Origin: Nevskia sp. | GTDB lineage: Bacteria > Pseudomonadota > Gammaproteobacteria > Nevskiales > Nevskiaceae | Direction of reading: 5' to 3' | Assembly: GCA_023229645.1 (NCBI GenBank) | Contig: JALNYU010000005.1 | Coordinates: 204,142 to 268,141, forward strand | Length of the DNA stretch: 64,000 nt | In this document: positions 51,784-58,472 of the stretch, one piece after another | Position numbering within the stretch: position 1 is the first letter of the stretch | Layout of the letters: each line of letters begins with the position of its first letter | Made by a program: the position numbers and the translations under genes | The notes under the pieces: generated by a model | Told to the model about the DNA's origin: nothing | Databases searched by the model: none | What the model saw: only the letters and a program-made list of their open reading frames with translations

Positions 51784-52452
51784 TTACGGCGTCGCCCATA
51801 GCCGCAGCAAATTGTTATAGCAGCCGGTTAGCCGTTGTAGCTCGGCGTTATCGCCGTGGCGGCCGCGCAGCGCGAGGATCGACATATCCAGCTCATACAG
51901 CAGGCGCCGCTGCTCGTCATCGCGCACCATACTTTCAACCCAGAACACCGCTGCCAAGCGGCTCCCGCGTGTGACCGGCAATATGCTGTGTACTTTCGAC
52001 GCCGGATACAGAATCAACTCGCCCGCACGCAGCTTGATCGTCTGCGCGCCGTACGCCTCTTCGATCACCAATTCGCCGCCTTCGTACTCGCGCGGATCGC
52101 TGAGAAATAGCGTCGCGGCGATATCGCTACGCAGATGCGTGCCGGCTGGCGCCCAAGTACGCACCGCGCTATCGACATGCTTGCCGTAGTCGTTGGCGGC
52201 ACCATCGTAACGATTGAACAGCGGCGGAAAAATATTGCGCGGCAGTGTGCCGGTGACAAACATCGCGCTCTGGCTCAAGCCATCCAGCACCAGCGCACGG
52301 GCGGCGCGCGCCGCCTTGCCGTCTTCCGGCAACTGGCGATTATTCCGCCCCGGCGTCAGCGTATTCACGCCCGCACTCCAATCAGCGGTATCGATAATCG
52401 AACGTACGCGGGCAATCGCCTGCGCCGACAACACTTCGGGGACCCGCAACAT
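51784..52452 (-). CDS. Fe(II)/2-oxoglutarate-dependent PKHD-type hydroxylase, first of two
   Basis: A 222-residue enzyme of the PiuC/YbiX family. Iron ligands fit H-x-D...H: KHVD (His92, Asp94) and VHSILP (His155), with the 2-oxoglutarate Arg in PVTRGSR (about 165). PKHD hydroxylases are often linked to catecholate siderophore receptors and are thought to modify the ferri-siderophore or a receptor partner. Start is the second ATG (52452) of an ATGATG pair after GGAGAGG. A second paralogue lies at 53405-54091, separated from this one by a PepSY protein gene and a repeat element. Confidence 0.93.
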   Translation of the reverse strand: MLRVPEVLSAQAIARVRSIIDTADWSAGVNTLTPGRNNRQLPEDGKAARAARALVLDGLSQSAMFVTGTLPRNIFPPLFNRYDGAANDYGKHVDSAVRTWAPAGTHLRSDIAATLFLSDPREYEGGELVIEEAYGAQTIKLRAGELILYPASKVHSILPVTRGSRLAAVFWVESMVRDDEQRRLLYELDMSILALRGRHGDNAELQRLTGCYNNLLRLWATP

Positions 52453-52587
52453 CATGATGCCTCTCCGGCTGTGCTTTCCACTAACCGGAAAGCATAGCGC
52501 CATTAGGCCTCAGTGCCGCGTGCTTTGAATACTATCCAGTTACGCCCAAACCGTTACCGTATGGACAACACCTGATTCAAGTGGCGC

Positions 52588-53250
52588 TCAAACTAAAGCT
52601 AGAACCACCGTTGCCAGCAATGAGCTTGCGACGATTAAGCCGCCGACTTGCCGCCGCCGATTCAAGCCGACCCAAAGAACGACGCCGGTCAGCGACAACA
52701 GGATGATGCTGCCCGCCAACGTATCGACCAACAACACCCAGCCGAGACCAACGCCAACACCTTTATGGAGATTGCTCAGCGTCGCGAATAGATTGTTATC
52801 GCCGCGGCGCACCGTGACATAGGCGTTGCCGAGCCAGTAGTCCATTTGCACGTTTGCGCCGGGTGTCGCGAAGGATGCCGTCCAATGCGCGGGCTGTGTC
52901 AGACTTTGATCGCCCCAGGCCACCGGCCGCGCCGCCTCCTCTCGCACGCGGCCCGGCCGGGGTTCCAGCTTTAGCTCGCCGCGCAGCCAAGCCGCCATCG
53001 CTTTCGCGTCGGTTGGCGCCGGATCCGGGAGCGGCAGTTGCACCGTGCTTTCCTGCGTTCGCGCCGCCGGAATTTTCAGCACGGCGCGATGATTGAGCAG
53101 AATCCCGGTTGAACCAAAGAGCAGGCCGAGCACTGCGCCCCAAAGGCCAATCCAACCGTGGATTTTACGCAGCGCGCGCAATAGGTCGCCGCGGCGGCGC
53201 CGGTCCCGGGCGGCGACATCAGTTGGCGTAGCGGTGATTGTCGTGGTCAT
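52588..53250 (-). CDS. PepSY-associated transmembrane helix protein
   Basis: A 220-residue inner-membrane protein. The sequence RALRKIHGWIGLWGAVLGLLFGSTGILLNHRAVLKI is the typical first PepSY_TM helix region with its HGW motif, and ends with two further helices (VLLVDTLAGSIILLSLTGVVLWVG and VASSLLATVVLALV). Such proteins are found in iron/siderophore and reductase loci, often as heme-binding reductases. The ATG at 53250 is chosen; an earlier frame enters the repeat at 53276-53405 and yields a nonconserved extension. It is on the same strand as the neighbouring dioxygenases. Confidence 0.85.
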   Translation of the reverse strand: MTTTITATPTDVAARDRRRRGDLLRALRKIHGWIGLWGAVLGLLFGSTGILLNHRAVLKIPAARTQESTVQLPLPDPAPTDAKAMAAWLRGELKLEPRPGRVREEAARPVAWGDQSLTQPAHWTASFATPGANVQMDYWLGNAYVTVRRGDNNLFATLSNLHKGVGVGLGWVLLVDTLAGSIILLSLTGVVLWVGLNRRRQVGGLIVASSLLATVVLALV

Positions 53251-53275
53251 CGAATGGAATCTCTTAGACGAGTTG

Positions 53276-53405
53276 GGGCCTGTTAATAAATCGAATTGCT
53301 TTGTTATTGATTCGGCCATTTCTCGCTTTCTCGGAAGTGCGGCATCCGCTTTGGCATTGCACTGTCTTTATTCAAGTACTTAATGGCCGGATCAATAACA
53401 GGTCC
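53276..53405. repeat. Composite repeat: 95-bp copy 2 inside GGSCCTGTTA ends
   Basis: Contains the second copy of the 95-bp element (53304-53398, perfect length match to copy 1, four mismatches, 17-bp inverted ends with one mismatch). Outside it, GGGCCTGTTAAT at 53276-53287 and the near-complement AATAACAGGTCC at 53394-53405 (10 of 12) form a larger inverted repeat of 130 bp. The outer ends resemble those of the palindrome at 36123-36183. It lies between the PepSY gene and the second PKHD gene, and its last base coincides with the first base of that CDS's 3' end. Confidence 0.75.
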
Positions 53406-54091
53406 TAGGGCGCCGACCAAAGTCGGAGCAAATTGTGATAGCTGCCGCTTAACTGCGTGCACGCCGCGGCATCGGCGCCGGTGGCGGCGAGGCGCTGGAT
53501 GGCTTGATCGATATCGAACAGGATACGGCGCTGGTTATCGTCGGCGATCAGGCTTTGCACCCAGAAAAAGCAGGCCAGCCGTGCGCCGCGTGTGATTGGC
53601 GTGACTTGGTGCAAGCTGGTCGAGGGATAGACAACGGCATCGCCGGCCGCGAGTTTCACCGCCTGCGTGCCGTAGCGGTCTTCGATCACTAACTCGCCGC
53701 CGTCGTAGCTATCCGGCTCGGCCAGAAATACGGTTACCGAGAGATCCGTGCGTAGCTTCATGCCAGTGCCCGGCAGCAAGCGCACGGCGTTATCGATATG
53801 GTTGCCGAAATACATGCCGACATCGTAACGATTGAACATCGGTGGATAGACTTGGTTCGGCAACGTTGCGCTGATGAACAATGGGTTGCGCTCCAATGCG
53901 CCGAGCACCACATCGCCAAGCGTCCGCGCGGTTTCCGTGCGCTCGCCGATCTGGCGATTATTCTTCACCGCCACGCCCTGGCTGCCGGCAGTGACGCGGC
54001 CATCAACCCAATCGGGATTCGACGGCGCCAAACGCGCGCGCAACTCGGCGAGCTGCGCGGCGTTTACGGCTTGTGGAATTGCCAGCAACAT
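53405..54091 (-). CDS. Fe(II)/2-oxoglutarate-dependent PKHD-type hydroxylase, second paralogue
   Basis: A 228-residue PiuC/YbiX-type enzyme. Ligand residues: GNHID (His98, Asp100), SLHQVTPITRG (His161, Arg about 168). The rest, including FNRYDVGMYFGNHIDNAV and YDGGELVIED, is strongly similar to the first copy, giving a duplicated pair. It overlaps the stop of the TonB receptor by one base, so receptor and hydroxylase form an operon, reproducing the E. coli fiu-ybiX order. Its 3' end abuts a repeat element. Confidence 0.93.
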   Translation of the reverse strand: MLLAIPQAVNAAQLAELRARLAPSNPDWVDGRVTAGSQGVAVKNNRQIGERTETARTLGDVVLGALERNPLFISATLPNQVYPPMFNRYDVGMYFGNHIDNAVRLLPGTGMKLRTDLSVTVFLAEPDSYDGGELVIEDRYGTQAVKLAAGDAVVYPSTSLHQVTPITRGARLACFFWVQSLIADDNQRRILFDIDQAIQRLAATGADAAACTQLSGSYHNLLRLWSAP

Positions 54092-56295
54092 TAGAAGCGG
54101 TAGATCACGGAGCCGATCAGCGTCCGGCCACGGCCGGGAACGGCGCGGCCGTTTTCGGAGCCGACAATTGAATCGGAATAGTTTTCGTCAAACGCGTTCT
54201 GCAGGTTGAGCTGCAGGTCGTACTGCGGCCGCCGATAGGCGAGCGTGAAGTCGGTCCGAACATAGGCATCTACGCTGCCGGTGTTGGCGGTGTTCACGTA
54301 GCGCTTATCGATGTAATAAACGCCGACGCCGGCTTCGAAGTCGCGCAAGAAGCGGTAGGTGCTAAAGAGCGAGGCCGCGTTCTTCGGCGTGTTGGCCAAT
54401 TCGTTACCCTGATTGGCGTCGCGCGTGCGCTTCAGCTTGCTATCGAGAAAGGTATATCCGCCGATAAGCTGCCAATGTTCACTCAAACGCCCAACCGCGC
54501 CGATCTCGAAGCCTTTGACTTCGGTATTGCCATCGAGCGTCACCGTGCCGGTTGTCGCATCGGTGGTTCGAGCATCGGTTTTTTCGACGACGAACGCGGC
54601 GGTATTGAGCGATAAGGCCTCGTGCAGCAACTCGAATTTCGCACCGATTTCGTAGCTACGGTTCTTTTCCGGGCTCACGGCCTGCTGGGCCGCAGATAAA
54701 GTCACGGTTTCGGCCGACGGATTAAACGACGTGCCGTAGGACACGTAATAGCTCTGCACCGCATCTGGCTGCCAGATCACGCCGCCGCGCACGCTGGTGG
54801 CGTAATCGGTCCGGCCGCGTTGGAAAGTCGTCGCTGCGTTAGTCACCGTCGTGCGGCCATCAGAGGTCGCTTTGTAGCGATCCCAACGTAGGCCACCGAC
54901 CAGTTTCAGTTGTTTTGTCAGCGCCACGATGTCGTTCGCGTACAGCGCAAAGGTATAGCCGCGGGTCTTGGTATAAGTGGTCGGGCTGCGCACGGTGCCG
55001 GCCGGCGTTGGCCCCGGTGTGAAATTGCCGAGCGAATCGGTTTCCCGTGGCGTGTTAGCAAAAGCCTGATTACGGCTGGTATCCAAGCCCACTTCGTTGC
55101 CGACGACCAACGTATGTGCGAGCGGGCCAGTATCGAATTTCGCGATCAAATCCAGCTGATTGAACAGCGCCGAATCTTGCAGTTGGCGATCGCGACGGTC
55201 TGACTGCACTGTGATCTGATCCAACGGCGTGCCGACTGCCGATACCGGACACGGGGCGGCTGGCGTGTTAAACGCGGCGGTGCAAACGCGGTACGGCGTT
55301 GGCCGGGCGTCGGTGTCGGTTTGTGAGGCCAGCGCCGCGTCACGCAGCGTCAACCAGCCGTTAAAGTTATGGTCCAGTCGGGCGCGGAACACGTTGACAT
55401 CCTGAGTGAAGAAGTCGTCGGTATCGCCGTAAAACCGGTTTTTCGATACCGGCGCCGGCTGGCCGTTCAAGAATGGAATGCCGTAGTCGGGTACGTCGTC
55501 GTTACGCAGCACTAACCCGTTCAACGTCAACCGTGTATCGGTGCCGATTCCTAAGCTTAACGATGGTGCGAAGCCGTAGTCTTTGTTCTGGATCACGTCG
55601 CGCGTCGACGAGACGTTCTGGCCGACGGCTGAGAGCCGGAACGCCGCGTGTTCGGCAAATGGCTGGTTAATGTCGATCGTGCTGCGGTAGTAGTCGTCGC
55701 TGCCGATCGAACCGGTGATTTCGTAGCCGGGTTTTAGGGTCGGCGCCTTCGTCACTTGGTTGATGACGCCGCCGGTCGAGCCGCGGCCAAAGAATAGCGA
55801 CGAAGGCCCTTTCAGCACTTCGACGCTTTCCAGCTCAAACGTATCGCGGCGGTACTGTGCGCGGTCGCGCGCACCGTCGAGGTAGATGTCGGTCCGGGCG
55901 GTAAAGCCGCGCAGGTTGATGTTGTCGCCAATTGCGCCGCCTTCGCCGCCGGACAACGTAATGCCGGGCACGTTGCGCAGCGCGTCGGTCAGCGTGGTCG
56001 CATTCTGCGCGTTCAGCACGGCGCGGTTAATCACGGTGACACTCTGCGGAATATCGCGCAGCGCCGCCTCTGGCTTGGAGCCGACGTTGGCGTGGTCGGG
56101 TTTGAAATCGTCCGGCCGCCGGCCGTTAACCTGTACCGCTTCCAACTCGACGCTTTTGGTGTTGGCGGCGATGTTGACGCCAGCGTTAGCGCCACTCTCG
56201 TTATCACCCGCCTGCGCTGATAATGGCAGCGTGCCCAACATCAGTAGCGCCGCCGCGAACGGGGTTTTTTTGAACTGCGAAATACCAGCGGACAT
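54091..56295 (-). CDS. TonB-dependent catecholate siderophore receptor, Fiu-like
   Basis: A 734-residue outer-membrane receptor. Signal peptide (FAAALLMLGTLPLSAQA), plug domain starting with ALRDIPQSVTVINRAVL and the TALRNVPGITLSGGEGGA, LRGF, then a 22-strand barrel ending SLFSTYRFL ... LIGSVIYRF with the terminal aromatic residue. Order with a PKHD hydroxylase and similarity to Fiu/CirA-type catecholate receptors argue for ferric-catecholate uptake. The Fur-like box at 56672 upstream of the neighbouring hemP gene may also serve this operon. Ligand not proven. Confidence 0.92.
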   Translation of the reverse strand: MSAGISQFKKTPFAAALLMLGTLPLSAQAGDNESGANAGVNIAANTKSVELEAVQVNGRRPDDFKPDHANVGSKPEAALRDIPQSVTVINRAVLNAQNATTLTDALRNVPGITLSGGEGGAIGDNINLRGFTARTDIYLDGARDRAQYRRDTFELESVEVLKGPSSLFFGRGSTGGVINQVTKAPTLKPGYEITGSIGSDDYYRSTIDINQPFAEHAAFRLSAVGQNVSSTRDVIQNKDYGFAPSLSLGIGTDTRLTLNGLVLRNDDVPDYGIPFLNGQPAPVSKNRFYGDTDDFFTQDVNVFRARLDHNFNGWLTLRDAALASQTDTDARPTPYRVCTAAFNTPAAPCPVSAVGTPLDQITVQSDRRDRQLQDSALFNQLDLIAKFDTGPLAHTLVVGNEVGLDTSRNQAFANTPRETDSLGNFTPGPTPAGTVRSPTTYTKTRGYTFALYANDIVALTKQLKLVGGLRWDRYKATSDGRTTVTNAATTFQRGRTDYATSVRGGVIWQPDAVQSYYVSYGTSFNPSAETVTLSAAQQAVSPEKNRSYEIGAKFELLHEALSLNTAAFVVEKTDARTTDATTGTVTLDGNTEVKGFEIGAVGRLSEHWQLIGGYTFLDSKLKRTRDANQGNELANTPKNAASLFSTYRFLRDFEAGVGVYYIDKRYVNTANTGSVDAYVRTDFTLAYRRPQYDLQLNLQNAFDENYSDSIVGSENGRAVPGRGRTLIGSVIYRF

Positions 56296-56415
56296 CGTTC
56301 GACTCCCAAGCCGTATGAATCGATCCCGACGCGGCCGAGGCCGGCGTGGCGATCTGAATGTGGCTGGCTTTTCCGGCTGTGCCGGACGGTCGCTGGCTGT
56401 GTGTTTTTGTGCGCG

Positions 56416-56616
56416 CTACTTCGTCAGCAGTAGCTTCCCGGCGCGCGTTGCGTGTAACCAATAGCGTTCGCCGCGATGCAAAATTGCGACGCGCTGGCCG
56501 CCGCCGAACAAGGTTTTGCTATCAACTTCCGGCAATGCCGCTGGCGTAGCCGCAGACGCAGACGGCGCCGAAGACAGGCGCGCGCGTTCGGGGGGGCGGT
56601 TTGAGCTGAGGGGCAT
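56416..56616 (-). CDS. hemP: HemP hemin uptake protein
   Basis: A 66-residue protein with the conserved HemP C-terminus VDSKTLFGGGQRVAILHRGE then YWLHATRAGKLLLTK. HemP is a small, Fur-repressed protein tied to heme and siderophore uptake loci and thought to promote hemin-uptake gene expression. The ATG at 56616 follows GAGAAG. It is 121 bases upstream of the TonB receptor on the same strand, so both probably respond to iron. No other heme-uptake gene is in the window. Confidence 0.9.
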   Translation of the reverse strand: MPLSSNRPPERARLSSAPSASAATPAALPEVDSKTLFGGGQRVAILHRGERYWLHATRAGKLLLTK

Positions 56617-56671
56617 CGGCTTCTCGATAACGAATGAGTTCGGCGGCCGGAGCCAACTCCGGTCTAAATAC

Positions 56672-56690
56672 AATAATGCGAATCGTTATC
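56672..56690 (-). promoter_or_regulatory. Putative Fur box upstream of hemP
   Basis: Read on the minus strand, GATAACGATTCGCATTATT matches the 19-bp Fur consensus GATAATGATAATCATTATC at 14 of 19 positions and is imperfectly palindromic. It ends about 55 bases before the hemP start. The neighbouring TonB receptor and PKHD genes make iron control likely. Confidence 0.8.
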
Positions 56691-56735
56691 ATTTACAAGC
56701 TGAATCGATACCACATGCTGAGAAGCGTTGGCTGA

Positions 56736-57302
56736 CTAGCCGCCGAGCTTTAGTAAAGCGGCAATACCCAGCAGCGCGAAGAGTGCCGCGGCGATGTAAC
56801 GAACAACTTTGAACGAAAGCTTGGCGGTAATCCGCTCGGCGAATAAGACGGCCGGGACATCGGCCAGCATCATGCCGGTCGTGGTGCCGAGTACCACCGC
56901 CGGCAGCGAGTCAAAGCGGGCTGCGAGTGCAACCGTCGCAAGCTGGGTTTTATCGCCGATTTCGGCCAGGAAGAACGTTGTTAGCGTCAGCAGAAATACG
57001 CCGTACTTGCCGATGGTTTTAGGTTCATCGTCCATTGTGTCGGGGATCAGCGCCCAGGCGGCAATCGCAAGAAAAGAACCGCCAAGCAGCCAGCGCAGCG
57101 TATCGGCCGCGAGATGATCACGCACCCAACCGCCAACCAGACCAGCCAGCCCGTGATTGGCGAGCGTCGCAACCAGAATGCCAAGCAGAATCGGCACCGG
57201 CCGCCGCAAGCGCACGGCAAGCAATAACGCCAGTAATTGCGTTTTGTCGCCGATTTCGCCGATCGCGACAACCAGCGCAGAAATGCCGAAAGCTTCAAAC
57301 AT
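56736..57302 (-). CDS. TMEM165/GDT1 family Mn2+ exporter (UPF0016)
   Basis: A 188-residue membrane protein with six helices in two repeats. Each repeat has the family motif EIGDKTQ (AIGEIGDKTQLLALLLA near the start; FLAEIGDKTQLATVALAA in the second half), the metal-transport signature of GDT1/MneA proteins. Bacterial members export Mn2+ (and in some cases Ca2+). The ATG at 57302 begins MFEAFGISALVV; the upstream frame is the riboswitch. The presence of a Mn riboswitch directly ahead supports a manganese role. Confidence 0.92.
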   Translation of the reverse strand: MFEAFGISALVVAIGEIGDKTQLLALLLAVRLRRPVPILLGILVATLANHGLAGLVGGWVRDHLAADTLRWLLGGSFLAIAAWALIPDTMDDEPKTIGKYGVFLLTLTTFFLAEIGDKTQLATVALAARFDSLPAVVLGTTTGMMLADVPAVLFAERITAKLSFKVVRYIAAALFALLGIAALLKLGG

Positions 57303-57315
57303 GGGAATTCTCAAA

Positions 57316-57360
57316 AGGTCGGGCGAGATCGGACGATTGACACGCGACCACGCCCGACCT
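57316..57360 (-). promoter_or_regulatory. Hairpin downstream of riboswitch, near the exporter start codon
   Basis: Perfect 10-bp arms (57316-57325 and 57351-57360; AGGTCGGGCG/CGCCCGACCT) with a 25-base loop, followed on the minus strand by TTTTGAGAA and then the ATG. It is placed either to terminate transcription or to enclose the ribosome site, as expected for the expression platform of a riboswitch. Confidence 0.7.
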
Positions 57361-57364
57361 GGGA

Positions 57365-57510
57365 ACGGCTGCGCGTCAAAGGTCTCGCCTGCAGCAGATG
57401 ACTCTGCGGCTGAATGCGCCATGTCCTCGCGGACAAGCATGTTGACGCATTCCTCAAATCCGACTGCGTGGCAGTCAAAGCCGAGCGGCTACTCCCCAAT
57501 GAGCTGGCGC
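57365..57510 (-). ncRNA. yybP-ykoY manganese riboswitch
   Basis: On the minus strand the leader of the exporter contains the conserved pieces of the yybP-ykoY class in the correct order and strand: GGGGAGTAGCC at about 57499-57488, GCGTCAACATGCTTG at about 57448-57434 and GAGACC at about 57386-57381. The two short boxes flank the stems seen in the alx/mntP leaders of E. coli. These RNAs bind Mn2+ and switch on Mn-export genes. Boundaries are approximate. Confidence 0.85.
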
Positions 57511-57545
57511 AGTGTAAGGCCTCGCCGCTGTTACTGCCACCGGCC

Positions 57546-58301
57546 TCAACGCGGTTGCGTGGTCTGCGCGGTCTCGATCAATTGATCTTTTCTCCGCCAC
57601 AACGCGTTTAACCACCCTTGGAAGCGCTGGCGGAATACGGCGTCGTTTTGGTAGTCGCCGTTGAGTAGCGCGGTTGGCAGCGGCCGTTTCCGTACGATAA
57701 CTGTTGTTGCGGTCTGCGCGCCGCAGAGAAAACTCCACAACACGCTGCAGCTGGCTGGGCGTGGCGCGTAGGCGATCGTTATATCGATCAAGCCGGCGAA
57801 TTGTTCGCCCATCGTGTTCAAGGTAAAACTCAAACCGGCCGATCTCGGCCGCAATAGATGCCGATACGGCGATTGTTTTGCCAGCCGCTTGGCAGCTGTG
57901 CCGCGCGTGCCTTCGACGAAATTGACGATCGTCGTCGCTCGGCCGACGAAAATACGGCAAAAGCGGCGCGTGGTTTCAATGTCGGCATTACGCAGTTCGG
58001 GGTGTTTCGCCAGCGCCGCGGGCGAACTGCGGCGCATGAACGGCATATCCAGCGCCCAGGCGAGAAAGCCGATGATCGGGATCCAGATCAATTGCCGTTT
58101 AATGAAGAAACACGGGAACGCGATGCGCCGGTAAAGCACATCGACCAGAATCAAAATATCAGCCCAGGACTGATGATTGGCGATCAAAATCCAGCTTTGG
58201 TCCGGGTCCAGGCCTTCGTCGATTGCAAGCTTGGTCCGCGGCCCATGCAGCAAATAAAAAATAAGGTGATGGCTGCCAACCCAGACTGTCGCCGCCGCCA
58301 A
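57546..58301 (-). CDS. 1-acyl-sn-glycerol-3-phosphate acyltransferase-like protein (YihG type), N-terminally truncated
   Basis: A PlsC-family acyltransferase of 251 residues closely resembling E. coli YihG: NHQSWADILILVDVL (HxxxxD catalytic motif), ALDMPFMRRSSPAALAKHPE, NFVEGTRGT and DYQNDAVFRQRFQGWLNALW. Compared with YihG (about 310 residues) it lacks the first 50-60 residues, including the membrane anchor. The only start available is TTG at 58301 because a stop codon lies three codons upstream. It may be a 5' truncated gene, or a genuine short form. It is on the same strand as the large protein gene upstream. Confidence 0.8.
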   Translation of the reverse strand: MAAATVWVGSHHLIFYLLHGPRTKLAIDEGLDPDQSWILIANHQSWADILILVDVLYRRIAFPCFFIKRQLIWIPIIGFLAWALDMPFMRRSSPAALAKHPELRNADIETTRRFCRIFVGRATTIVNFVEGTRGTAAKRLAKQSPYRHLLRPRSAGLSFTLNTMGEQFAGLIDITIAYAPRPASCSVLWSFLCGAQTATTVIVRKRPLPTALLNGDYQNDAVFRQRFQGWLNALWRRKDQLIETAQTTQPR

Positions 58302-58472
58302 CGTTTTTTAGCGCGCATTTATTGTTTTTCTTTGCTCGGTTTCGCGGCCCACAACGGTCACTGGCGCGATGAATCGGTTCCGATAAATATCCTGCAGCGC
58401 TGCGGAATAGGCAAGCCGCTCGCGTTCGGTGCGGGTCAACGTCGGGCGCGCGGCGGCTCGCTGCCGCGGGCT

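Noticed and set aside
58308..58439. 43-residue minus-strand frame from a TTG in the gap upstream of the acyltransferase
   Set aside because: The codons look somewhat protein-like (RLAYSAALQDIYRNRF segment), but there is no ribosome site or known family. It could hold part of the missing acyltransferase start but is not in the same frame and does not resemble the YihG N-terminus.
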